A DNA stretch of 64,000 nt from Lithodes maja (taxonomy: Eukaryota; Arthropoda; Malacostraca; Decapoda; Lithodidae). The stretch lies in the NCBI GenBank assembly GCA_037953745.1, contig JBAKBP010003068.1, positions 62,001 to 126,000 of the forward strand, read 5' to 3'. Each line of letters starts with the position of its first letter. The first letter of the stretch is position 1. Shown here piece after piece: positions 1 through 9,325 of this stretch. Both the position numbers and the translations under genes were made by a program. Under the pieces are notes generated by a model. The model was not told the DNA's origin, ran no database searches, and worked only from the letters and a program-made list of their open reading frames with translations.

Positions 1-1475
1 AATCATAGGAAAGCTACTAGAGTCAATTATTGCTAGTAAAATTAGAAACCACTTAGATACATTTAATTTAATAAATTCTTCTCAGCATGGATTCACTCAG
101 GGACGTTCTTGCCTTACTAATTTGCTTAGTTTTTTCTCAGAGGTATATGAAGCAGTAGATAATGACAAGTCATATGATATAATATATTTAGATTTCAGTA
201 AAGCTTTCGACAGAGTCCCCCATGAGAGATTGATGAGAAAGGTTGAGGCGCATGGAATAGGTGGGGCGTTGTTGGGATGGATTAGGTCATGGCTAATTGG
301 TAGGAAGCAGAGAGTCAGCATAAATGGTACGAAGTCAGAATGGGGAGCAGTCAAAAGTGGTGTCCCCCAGGGATCTGTATTAGGTCCTCTGTTGTTTGTT
401 ATATACATAAATGACCTAGATTTAGGTATAAATAGTAGGATAAGTAAATTTGCAGACGATACCAAAATGGGGAGAACAATTGATTCAGATAGAGATATAG
501 AGTGCCTCCAAAGGGATCTAGATACCTTACACGAATGGTCAGTAAATTGGCAGATGAAGTTTAACATTGACAAATGCAAGGTATTAAAGATAGGGAAGAT
601 GCATACAAATGTTAAATATAAACTAGCTAATGTGGAATTAGAAAACTCGAATTGTGAGAAAGATCTAGGTGTGTTTGTTAGCAATGATTTGAAGCCTAGA
701 CAACAGTGTATAAGCGTTCGAAACAAGGCAAACAGGATTCTCGGGTTCATCTCTAGGAGTGTGAGTAACAGAACTGCTGATGTTATCTTAAAACTTTACT
801 TGTCATTAGTGAGACCCCATATGGATTATGCTGTTCAATTTTGGTGTCCTTATTACAGAATGGACATAGATTCATTGGAGAGAGTACAACGTAGAATGAC
901 AAAAATGATCCATACTATTAGAAATCTTCCGTATAAAGAAAGGTTGAAGAAATTAGGCTTACATTCGTTAGAGAGACGCAGAGTTAGAGGGGATATGATA
1001 GAGGTGTTCAAGTGGGTTAGTGGGATTAACAAAGGGAACATGACAAATGTACTAAAGCTCAGTGATAGCGAAAGAACTCGTACCAATGGTTTCAAATTAG
1101 ATAAATTTCGTTTCAGAAAAGATATAGGCAAATATTGGTTTGGTAACAGAGTTGTAGATGGGTGGAATGGACTACCAGGTGCTATAGTGGGATTAAAAAC
1201 GATAGGGAGCTTTAAGATAAAATTGGATAAGCATATGGACGAGAAGGGTTGGGTGTGAAGGGGGATCAGCAGGGTTGGGCCAATCAGCGCTCTGCGGACC
1301 CCCGTAATCCTGCGTTAATCTCTAACCGTTTTGGTAAGATGATCCTCAGGGTATTAGAGTGTTGAGCCTATAATTGGGCTTTGTAATTGGGGTTGTGTGG
1401 GACAGGGATCTGCCTTGCTTGGGCCAATCGGCTTTCTGCAGACTCCCATTTTCTTATGTTCTTATGTTCTTATGT
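1..1475 (+). mobile_element. CR1-like non-LTR retrotransposon A1 (3' part)
   Basis: The 3' end of a non-LTR element cut off by the window edge. It holds the reverse transcriptase and C-terminal region, then about 200 bp of 3' UTR. It ends in repeats of the 8-mer TTCTTATG (about 1451-1475), resembling the short 8-bp tails known for CR1 elements. Copy A2 at 13588-15495 (minus) has the same UTR and tail. A 38-bp satellite starts directly after the tail. Confidence 0.88.
2..1258 (+). CDS. Reverse transcriptase of A1, 5'-truncated by window edge
   Basis: Open from base 2 to a TGA at 1256-1258, so the real start lies outside the window. RT blocks are visible in order: QHGFTQGRSCLTNLL, YLDFSKAFDRVPHERL, the SGVPQGSVLGPLLF block, and the catalytic FADDTK box. 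A CR1-type tail with the YRMDIDSLERVQRRMTKMI and LERRRVRGDMIEVFKW motifs follows. It is undamaged over this stretch, unlike A2, which has a 2-bp deletion in the LERRRVRG region. It would copy the element RNA by target-primed reverse transcription. CR1-type assignment is by motif recall and needs a tree. Confidence 0.88.
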   Translation: MIGKLLESIIASKIRNHLDTFNLINSSQHGFTQGRSCLTNLLSFFSEVYEAVDNDKSYDIIYLDFSKAFDRVPHERLMRKVEAHGIGGALLGWIRSWLIGRKQRVSINGTKSEWGAVKSGVPQGSVLGPLLFVIYINDLDLGINSRISKFADDTKMGRTIDSDRDIECLQRDLDTLHEWSVNWQMKFNIDKCKVLKIGKMHTNVKYKLANVELENSNCEKDLGVFVSNDLKPRQQCISVRNKANRILGFISRSVSNRTADVILKLYLSLVRPHMDYAVQFWCPYYRMDIDSLERVQRRMTKMIHTIRNLPYKERLKKLGLHSLERRRVRGDMIEVFKWVSGINKGNMTNVLKLSDSERTRTNGFKLDKFRFRKDIGKYWFGNRVVDGWNGLPGAIVGLKTIGSFKIKLDKHMDEKGWV

Positions 1476-1962
1476 ATACAGTATAGTAGACATTAGAACC
1501 CATATTATACTGTATACAGTATAGTAGACATTAGAACTCATATTATACTGTATACAGTATAGTAGACATTAGAACTCATATTATACTGTATACAGTATAG
1601 TAGACATTAGAACTCATATTATACTGTATACAGTATAATAGACATTAGAACTCATATTATACTGTATACAGTATAGTAGACATTAGAACTCATATTATAC
1701 TGTATACAGTATAGTAGACATTAGAACTCATATTATACTGTATACAGTATAGTAGACATTAGAACTCATATTATACTGTATACAGTATAGTAGACATTAG
1801 AACTCATATTATACTGTATACAGTATAATAGACATTAGAACTCATATTATACTGTATACAGTATAGTATACATTAGAACTCATATTATACTGTATACAGT
1901 ATAGTAGACATTAGAACTCATATTATACTGTATACAGTATAGTAGACATTAGAACTCATATT
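1474..1962. repeat. 38-bp satellite, block 1
   Basis: About 13 tandem copies of a 38-bp unit (CATTAG starts at 1491 and 1529, 38 bp apart). Each unit contains the perfect 18-bp palindrome TATACTGTATACAGTATA followed by GTAGACATTAGAACTCAT. Copies differ at only a few sites, for example AGTAGAC versus AATAGAC. It begins in the A1 tail and stops where the 327-bp repeat starts. Confidence 0.95.
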
Positions 1963-2837
1963 GGGATGTGTGTACATACTTAGATTGATATGCAGGATTC
2001 GAAGTTGCATAATAAATCGTAGGCAGTGTCCAACATTCTTTAACTGTCTTCGTGGTGCGATGCATAAGGTGTTGATTTTCGGTGTGAGCATCCTGGATTC
2101 GAATCCACGGACTGCCACATGTGTTTGTAAATTTCATTAATCGATTTTAGGAGTATAGTTGGTTGTTGGAAGGAACATAATAATTGATATTGGTTCAGGG
2201 GTAATTTATCGAGAGGACTTCCCTAGTGGTTAAGGCCCCATTAATTGCTCTTTCCATTCACATATGCATAGCCTACGTGAGTTGCAGTTGGGATGTGTGT
2301 ACATACTTAGATTGATATGCAGGATTCGAAGTTGCATAATAAATCGTAGGCAGTGTCCACCATTCTTTAACTGTCTTCGTGGTGCGATGCATAAGGTGTT
2401 GATTTTCGGTGTGAGCATCCTGGATTCGAATCCACGGACTGCCACATGTGTTTGTAAATTTCATTAATCGATTTTAGGAGTATAGTTGGTTGTTGGAAGG
2501 AACATAATAATTGATATTGGTTCAGGGGTAATTTATCGAGAGGACTTCCCTAGTGGTTAAGGCCCCATTAATTGCTCTTTCCATTCACATATGCATAGCC
2601 TACGTGAGTTGCAGTTGGGATGTGTGTACATACTTAGATTGATATGCAGGATTCGAAGTTGCATAATAAATCGTAGGCAGTGTCCACCATTCTTTAACTG
2701 TCTTCGTGGTGCGATGCATAAGGTGTTGATTTTCGGTGTGAGCATCCTGGATTCGAATCCACGGACTGCCACATGTGTTTGTAAATTTCATTAATCGATT
2801 TTAGGAGTATAGTTGGTTGTTGGAAGGAACATAATAA
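1963..2837 (+). repeat. 327-bp tandem repeat with tRNA-like (SINE) segment
   Basis: GGGATGTGTGTACATAC recurs at 1963, 2290 and 2617, giving a 327-bp period. There are two full units and one partial (2617-2837), nearly identical. Each unit has a tRNA-like stretch (about 2040-2118 in unit 1) with box-A-like CTTCGTGGTGCGATG and box-B-like GGATTCGAATCC, and ends near TGCCACATGTGTTTG. A diverged minus-strand copy of the same tRNA-like core lies at 3509-3611, so this is a SINE amplified in tandem. Confidence 0.9.
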
Positions 2838-3026
2838 TTATACTGTATACAGTATAATAGACATTAGAACTCATATTATACTGTATACAGTATAGTAGAC
2901 ATTAGAACTCATATTATACTGTATACAGTATAGTAGACATTAGAACTCATATTATACTGTATACAGTATAGTAGACATTAGAACTCATATTATACTGTAT
3001 ACAGTATAGTAGACATTAGAACTCAT
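2838..3026. repeat. 38-bp satellite, block 2
   Basis: About five more copies of the same 38-bp unit resume right after the partial third 327-bp unit. The 327-bp array is therefore embedded in a single satellite tract. Confidence 0.93.
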
Positions 3027-3508
3027 CTCACTTGGCTAAATTACTCCTCTCGTCAATCAGGTCAGGTAAAGGTATCGAGAGATAATGGACACCCAGATCG
3101 ATGGATATGATGCAAGCAAAAAAACAAAACAAAAATAAAATAGCTTATGCATTTCTTATAATTTTGACTATCAGTTTTCATTGTATTACATGCCGGTATG
3201 TCCGCGTTAAACTCCTAACCTCCAAATTTTGTTTTAGGCTTAGCTACAATAAACTACTTTAAGAGTCTGTTCATAATCAAAGACATTTACTGGATTGCCT
3301 TATTTCCTTACAACTTTAATGTACACATTCTTATACAATGCATCTAACTCAAACTTCAAACTTGTCTGACTATTAAACGATTTGAAGTTGACTGAAAATA
3401 ACAACAATATTTTTTGGAAAGTATACATCTACAATACATATACCGATATTAGAAACACGAAATTAATAATTATTATGTTCTCTCCACTAACCAACTCCTA
3501 AACTAGAT
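3027..3508. other. Intergenic, nothing recognised
   Basis: AT-rich unique-looking sequence with no coding signal, tandem structure or element terminus that I can support. Confidence 0.6.
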
Positions 3509-3611
3509 TAATGAAATTAACAAACACATGTGACAGTCCGGGGATTCGAACCTAGGATGCTCACACCGAAAATCAACACACTTATGCATTGCACCACTAA
3601 GACAGCAATGC
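3509..3611 (-). mobile_element. tRNA-derived SINE head
   Basis: Read on the minus strand it gives CTGTCTTAGTGGTGCAATG (box-A-like) and GGTTCGAATCCCC (box B), then CTGTCACATGTGTTTG. It matches the core of the 327-bp repeat at 1963-2837 but is more diverged, with a better box B. It is a SINE copy rather than a working tRNA gene, because no full cloverleaf forms by eye. Confidence 0.6.
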
Positions 3612-4041
3612 TTATGAAATATACCTGGTACGACCGGACAACGTATCACAATTTTTTGTGTTCATACTACAGATCTATTACATTTGGAAGACAGCAAAAC
3701 GTTTCAGTAAGTATTTTTTCTTATGTGTTTATGAAGAAGACAAACGGCAGGCTGAGTGTAACGAGTGTCTCACCCAAAGCCAAAAGAGTGACAGGGAGCC
3801 AAATTCAAGGGGCGTTTGGGTCAAAATGCCTGGACACAAGGGATATATAGCAGTTTAAGTCATAGGATGAAGGAAAGATTAATTAAGGGAGAGAGTTTGT
3901 CGAGTAGAAGAAAGACCGAGAACACTAAAGGTTGTAATACTGATAGAAGAGTGAAATATTTCACAATCTTTGCTTGTCAACTGGTCAACACATAACGAAA
4001 TAGACCGTGATAATTAAAATACATACATGGAAAGAGGTACT
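3612..4041. other. Intergenic, nothing recognised
   Basis: No supported coding or repeat feature. Short open frames here show no family motif. Confidence 0.5.
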
Positions 4042-4240
4042 CGGAAAAAAAGGCACCGGGAAAAAACGGCACTGGAAAAAAAGGCACTGGAAAAAAAGGC
4101 ACTGGAAAAAAAGGCACTGGAAAAAAAGGCACTGGAAAAAAGGCACTGGAAAAAAAGGCACTGGAAAAAACGGCACTGGAAAAAACGGCACTGGAAAAAA
4201 GGCACTGGAAAAAATGTCACAAATTAAGAAGTAGGAAAAA
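4042..4240. repeat. 14-15 bp minisatellite (GGCACTGGAAAAAA)
   Basis: About 13 copies of GGCACTGGAAAAAA(A), changing between 15- and 14-bp spacing, with ACGGCACTGG variants. Open frames across it on both strands are by-products of the repeat (for example KKRHWKKRHW) and not genes. Confidence 0.93.
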
Positions 4241-4364
4241 ATGTCACATAACACAAAATGTTGTATTCAGAAGTAATAGATCAATAAAAATGTGTTTCGA
4301 TGCAATATTCAATATTGCATAATGTAATTATATATATCTGGTAGTGTACTCACCATAGGTTAGG

Positions 4365-4615
4365 TTAGAACTTAAGAAACCGGAATTCTGCATAAGGCCG
4401 ACCGGCCAACACGAGGCAGATCCCATTCACACTCAACCCATATCATTCATATGACTATCAAGTTTGCACTTGACATTTTCTACCGTTCCTGAGCTAACCA
4501 CACACTTCCACAACTCTATTCCCAAACCAGTGCTTACCTATATCTTTTCTAAAGCAAAACTTATCCAATTTGAAGCCATTTGAACGGGTTATCTCGCCGT
4601 AATTAAGCCTTAATA

Positions 4616-4616
<1 letters not shown>
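4365..4616 (-). pseudogene. Degenerate A-family CR1-like 3' end (piece 1)
   Basis: On the minus strand this reads as the tail of family A, with SNGFKLDKFCFRKDIGKHWFG and FGNRVVE-like motifs, stops and indels. The 3' UTR resembles that of A1. It appears to continue upstream at 5998-6240, the two pieces being separated by the Penelope and SINE insertions. Confidence 0.7.

Positions 4617-4667
<51 letters not shown>
4617..4667. repeat. (TA)n microsatellite
   Basis: About 25 TA dinucleotides at the left edge of the Penelope-like fragment. Confidence 0.97.
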
Positions 4668-4671
<4 letters not shown>

Positions 4672-4816
4672 GAAAAGAATGGCGAGGGACGAAACAACCA
4701 ACATCTTTATTACACACATTTTCAAACGTTTCGACATATAGTGTATGCCATCATCAGTGACCTAAAAGTGAACAAAAACGAAAACATTAATTTATTGAGG
4801 GATATAAAGTCTGTAA

Positions 4817-4999
4817 ATTCACTCTGCTGTGAGGGACCATTGCACTAAGGTATGTAAAATTCCTCTAAACAAGGACAACTTTAAAATCATTGATAGTTGC
4901 TCTTCTATAAACTTGAGAATTTTGGAATCCCTTCACATTAAGAAAATTCAACCTAAACTCAATATTTCGACTTTTGCTTTCCCCTTAAGTGTTGCCTAA
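4817..4999 (+). pseudogene. C-terminal end of Penelope ORF (GIY-YIG endonuclease tail)
   Basis: An open frame from the edge of the left arm to a TAA at 4997-4999. It contains SAVRDHCTKV, DNFKIIDSCSS and ILESLHIKKIQPKLN, which I recognise as the end of Penelope proteins, where a GIY-YIG endonuclease follows the RT. Only about 60 residues survive; RT and the GIY-YIG catalytic core are absent, so it cannot function. It has no start codon of its own. Confidence 0.72.
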
Positions 5000-5141
5000 T
5001 CCCCCATATGTTTTCAAATTTAAATGTTTAGTATCTATACCTTTTATTGTATTTAGTTTTAGGTTTTAGCGTTACTCAGATTTAAATTTACAGACTTTAT
5101 ATCCCTCAATAAATTAATGTTTTCGTTTTTGTTCACTTTTA

Positions 5142-5190
5142 GGTCACTGATGATGGCATACACTATATGTCGAAACGTTTGAAAATGTGT
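5142..5190 (+). ncRNA. Hammerhead-like ribozyme core in Penelope arm
   Basis: CTGATGA at 5147-5153, a 6-bp stem II (GGCATA 5155-5160 with TATGTC 5166-5171, one G-T pair, loop CACTA) and GAAA at 5172-5175. CGTT/AATG can form stem III (5176-5179 with 5184-5187). The base at the expected cleavage site is G, giving GTG instead of a canonical NUH triplet, and stem I is not obvious. It may be inactive or folded differently. The same core lies inverted in the left arm near 4718-4766. Confidence 0.45.
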
Positions 5191-5270
5191 GTAATAAAGA
5201 TGTTGGTTGTTACGTTCCTCGTCATTCTTTTCCTCCTGAAGTTGAGATTCCCCAGGAACGCTCCCATTCC

Positions 5271-5273
<3 letters not shown>

Positions 5274-5332
<59 letters not shown>

Positions 5333-5341
5333 TGTATATAT
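5274..5341. repeat. (TA)n microsatellite
   Basis: Long TA run between the Penelope fragment and the inverted SINE pair. Confidence 0.97.
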
Positions 5342-5342
5342 A

Positions 5343-5640
5343 TTGAGAATATATCACAAATACACGTGAGCCACTAAATGTTTCTAGTCTCTCAGTGGGG
5401 ATCGAACCATCGACCATCAGAACGATAGCCGACGCTTTAATCAATTACATCACGGCAGTCTAAAAGACACTCAGCCTTCTATCCTATTTATGTTAGGGAG
5501 AAGGGAAACCCACTAGGCGAATCTATTTCAATTCAAACCTAGTTGTAGCATCCATATTTCCAGAATACCATACACTGAGAGACTAGAAACATTTAGTGGC
5601 TCACGTGTATTTGTGATATATTCTCAATATTTGTAAATCT
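5343..5640 (-). mobile_element. tRNA-derived SINE copy, inverted partner 1
   Basis: On the minus strand 5400-5460 reads GTAATTGATTAAAGCGTC (box-A-like) and GGTTCGATCCCC (box B). The stretch to about 5575 is a near-perfect reverse complement of 5702-5905. Its edges (5343-5397 and 5574-5628) are also inverted copies of one another, giving a compound foldback. Confidence 0.65.
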
Positions 5641-5699
5641 CATGCTTTGTGGGTTAGAATTAAATTAAATCAATTTCAACCCGAGTTGCGTCGGGACAC

Positions 5700-5903
5700 T
5701 CAAAAATCCGTGTATGGTATTCTGGAAATATGGATCCTACAACTAGGTTTGAATTGAAATATATTCGCCTAGTGGGTTTCCCTTCTCCCTAACATAAATA
5801 GGATAGAAGGCTGAGTGTCTTTTAGACTGCCGTGGTGTAATTGATTAAAGCGTCGGCTATCGTTCTGATGGTCGATGGTTCGATCCCCACTGAGAGACTA
5901 GAA

Positions 5904-5906
<3 letters not shown>
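5700..5906 (+). mobile_element. tRNA-derived SINE copy, inverted partner 2
   Basis: Direct-strand copy with GTAATTGATTAAAGCGTC and GGTTCGATCCCC near 5836-5890. It runs directly into a TA microsatellite. It pairs with the minus copy at 5375-5575 over roughly 200 bp. Confidence 0.65.
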
Positions 5907-5908
<2 letters not shown>

Positions 5909-5969
<61 letters not shown>

Positions 5970-5997
5970 CGGTATATATATATTTATATATTTATAT
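5909..5997. repeat. (TA)n microsatellite
   Basis: Interrupted TA/CA run at the right border of the SINE pair. Confidence 0.95.
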
Positions 5998-6240
5998 ATA
6001 TCTCCCTTATTGATACCTTTCATCCAGTTAAACACCTCTAGTATATCTCCTATACATCTTCGTCTTTCTAATGAATGCAAGCCAAGGGTTATCAGCCTCT
6101 CCTCATATGGTTAAATGTCTAACAATGTGGATAATTTGCGTCATTCTTCGTTGGACTGCCTCCAGAGTCAATATCCATTCTATAATAAAGACACCAACAC
6201 TGAACAGCATGGTCCAAGTGAGGTCTCACATTAGGTCAGG
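5998..6240 (-). pseudogene. Degenerate A-family CR1-like fragment (piece 2)
   Basis: On the minus strand: YYRMDIDS, then HSLERRRCIGDILEVFNW and GINKGD, equivalent to the A1 C-terminal region. It joins in order with piece 1 at 4365-4616. The gap between them (4617-5997) is the Penelope/SINE/TA insertion complex. Confidence 0.75.
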
Positions 6241-7429
6241 TTAAATAGAAATATAGTGTAGTAATTAAAGTAAAATGTAGAAGTACAATAAATATAACAA
6301 ATATATTAAAATTATATATTTTATTAATAATACATAATTTAGGAATAAATCCTGGATAATAAAGTTGCCTAATTAAACTTTATGATATATTTTTATATGC
6401 CATGTTTTCCTACCCCGAAGAATATGCCATTTTTTCCTGTGCCTTTTTTTCCCCAGTGCCCTTATTTCCGGTGCTATTTTTTTCCTGTGCCTTTTTTCAG
6501 GTGCTTTTTATTCCTACATTCATGGCAGGATTACAGAGCATTCAAATCCAATTAAAGAGCATAAACAGTATTTTCTGGTTAGCATTTCAATAAATTACAA
6601 TTGATTATAATTATGTAGGACTTTTGAGGTTATAGTAGTTGACATAACATTTATACAGGAATCAGTGCACCTATGTACAGTAAGTCGTCTGTGTGGCACG
6701 TGGTTCATATTCAGTCCCTTTTCTGATACTTGCCCTACGATTACTTAGTTACCATTCTCAATAATCTGTAAATGTGTAAATGTATTGAAACATGTAGGCA
6801 AGAAATTAACTCTTTGAATATGGGAGGCCTTTCCTGAACTTATTAATATCGTCTGATGATAGACAAAATACAACATAAAGATATACTTTACAGAAGGAGA
6901 TACTCGAGGTAGTTTTACCCCTCTTGACTATCAGAAGTCTTATATTACCTATTTTGAACAAGATAGCCTGAAATTAGAAATACTAAAATAGGAATAATGT
7001 CATTCATACTGAAGGATACACTTCGTAATCCAGATGAAGAATATGATATACCGTAGCCAAATGTACGAAGTATTTTTCAGCCATAAAATATCGGCATTCT
7101 CTGTCTTTGTTCTCTGCTCAGCATTGTAGTATGTGTGTGTGTGTGTTACTCAGTTACTCAGTTACTTGTTCGTCAAGGGGAATCCACGCAATGCGAGCTA
7201 AGCTCATTATTATCACGCCTCCTTAACTGGGAATGTATTGCGTGAAATGCATGTTAAGTGTTTTATGTACTGTTGGAATGGCTGTGGATGTGTGTGTAGT
7301 CTGTATTTAGCCAATTGGCGACAACGGAAACGAAGGCTTAGGGTGGATCTGTATGGTACCATTCTCACTATAGACGGTACCGTCTCGCCCGAAGGCTTAG
7401 GTAGCCATCAGCTTAGGTGAACCATATGA
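6241..7429. other. Intergenic, mostly nothing recognised
   Basis: AT-rich sequence without coding support. Around 6425-6515 there is a degenerate C/T-rich stretch (TTTTTTCCTGTGCC-like) that looks like an inverted, decayed relative of the minisatellite at 4042-4240. Confidence 0.5.
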
Positions 7430-7636
7430 TACCCATCTCGCCTTGTACCATTTTTGCCAACCCCAGATGGGACGTCACAACGTCGTCCACTTATTCCAGG
7501 TACCTATTTACAGCTAGGTGAACTGAGGCTAACACATGAAAGGAGACAAGCCCAATTTGTCTCCGCCCGGCCGGGGAATTGAACCCCCGACCCCTCGTGT
7601 GTGAGACGAGAGCTCTACCTACTAGGCTACGGGCTG
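7430..7636 (-). mobile_element. tRNA-derived SINE
   Basis: The minus strand from 7636 gives GCCCGTAGCCTAGTAGGTAG (box-A-like), TCTCGTCTCACACACGAG (anticodon-arm-like) and GGGGTTCAATTCCCC-type box B near 7570. A body with TTCACCTAGCTGTAAATAGG follows to about 7430. The promoter order and tRNA-like head mark a SINE. A GT microsatellite adjoins at 7634-7660. Confidence 0.7.
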
Positions 7637-7660
7637 TGTGTGTGTGTGTGTGTGTGTGTT

Positions 7661-8990
7661 CACTGCCTCTAACTCACCTTATGACCGAGTCACACGAACA
7701 CTTTACCTCACTTTAGGACCGAGTTATACGACATTTTTTTTCTTGCAGCACTTTGGAACTCTTGTATTATAAGTATCAGCATGAATACTAACGTTAGATG
7801 GAAATAGTTAGCTGGTGTATAATGAAACTTGAACTCGGAAACAACTGGACAAGTCACCAGTTGATGAGAAAAGAACCTGAACATTTTTGACTGTGCTAAT
7901 CCTCCTTAATTATCCTACTGACCCCACCCCCAACCAACGATTCCTATGGTCCTATCCAGTTTGAACTTGTTCCTACATTTCTACTTTATTTCTGCATATC
8001 TTTATGTATATTCATATCTTTGCATTATAAAATATAGGTCTACAATAAATAATACAATCGCATCAAAATATTTAAGAGTAAATTACAAATTTCTCTCTCC
8101 CTCTCTCTCTCTCTGTTTAGTTTCAATATGAATACATCACGCAACCATGGCTGGAAGTTAGAATTGAAAAGGTTCAGCACTAATATTTGTGGAAAGTTTA
8201 TTACATATAAGATTTGTTCCACTGGAAAAAACTTCCCTCAAAAGTTGTAAACAGTTCTTCAGTAGAACAGTTCAGGAAGTGAGTAGATGGTATTTTGCAC
8301 ACTGCAATGAGTGTAGCGCACTAGATAATCTCTCTCTTTCCTCTTCGAGTATCTTTCCGGAATGGATTGCAAAGTCTTTGAGATACTAACTATTGCTTGT
8401 AGCTCCTTGTGACTCTTTTACAGCAAGAGACACACAAAGGCAATATGGAAAAGTTCTATTATTCCGACAAGACGATCCTAGGATTAGACTATACATTAGC
8501 GCGTGAGTGTTGAATTTAACACTTCGCTCTGCTCTCCCAGACTCCGTTCACATAGTAGAAAACATGAAATAGAGGAAACTTAATCGGAAATTAATTGAAG
8601 TTAACGATTAATTTAAAGATATTTCGATTAAGTTAAGTTAAGTTAACCCATTTTTCAAAATTAACTAGTTAAGTTAAAAGTTAATTTTAACTTAGTTGGT
8701 TAATCGGAAAAAGTTAGGTTAATTAATTTAACTGACCCAACTCTGATATATATAAATATACCCAGCAGTGCTCAATAAATCAAGATTGCCTTACTATAGT
8801 CCGTTCATTCTAGGTTGGGCAGAAATCGTAACCTCTCATAACTAAAAATAGTAATCAAGCTAATATTTCTACCATTTAGGAAGGGCTAGCCAAGGAATAG
8901 CTGTGAACATTTCAAGCCCATTTGCTCCAGCCCTTTTTTAGCTACAGAGGTTAGGAGTCACAATGTTTGGCCTTCTTATAATTAATGGAC
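7661..8990. other. Intergenic, no gene seen
   Basis: No coding support. A CT run lies at 8093-8115. Around 8590-8745 the DNA is dominated by TTAAGTTAA-type words and ends in CCCAACTCTG, which resembles one terminus of a hAT element; I could not find a partner terminus. Confidence 0.45.
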
Positions 8991-9030
<40 letters not shown>

Positions 9031-9325
9031 TTTATTCAGTTAGCATTTTCCAGAGTTGGTACCACATAATATGTTACAAATATGACATGTACCAGCCTTG
9101 CATAATTCCAACTAAGGATGGCCCAATAAGGCCGTTAGGCGAATTTCCATTGGGGTCCTTGTGGGATTAGGTTAGCTGAGGAACAGGGGAGGATAAAAGA
9201 AATAGATACATTTGAGAAAGTATTTCCAGGGGGTTATTTTAAGATACCTTACATCCTATAGCATATATCAGTAATCCGTAATCAGCAATAATTTCAGTTT
9301 GTTTTGCCAATCTCTTATGTCGTAT

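Larger units (their letters stand above)
4668..5262 (+). mobile_element. Penelope-like element, 5'-truncated, with inverted terminal arms
   Basis: Arms of about 150 bp at 4668-4819 and 5086-5238 are near-perfect inverted copies. Between them lies a coding end with the Penelope-type C-terminal motif ILESLHIKKIQPKLN. An inverted partial pLTR in front of a 5'-truncated body is a known Penelope insertion shape. Both arms hold CTGATGA and GAAAC boxes, the conserved core of the hammerhead ribozymes reported in Penelope pLTRs. The fragment sits inside the degenerate A copy (4365-6240). Confidence 0.78.

Noticed and set aside
1474..3026. Regular repeats resembling a CRISPR array
   Set aside because: The units are head-to-tail 38-bp satellite without unique spacers, the genome is eukaryotic and no cas genes exist.
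4007..4254. Open frames with KKRHW or FFPVPFF repeats on both strands
   Set aside because: Direct by-products of the GGCACTGGAAAAAA minisatellite; no protein family signal.
8590..8760. hAT element suggested by CCCAACTCTG end
   Set aside because: Only one terminus is visible and no target duplication could be found.
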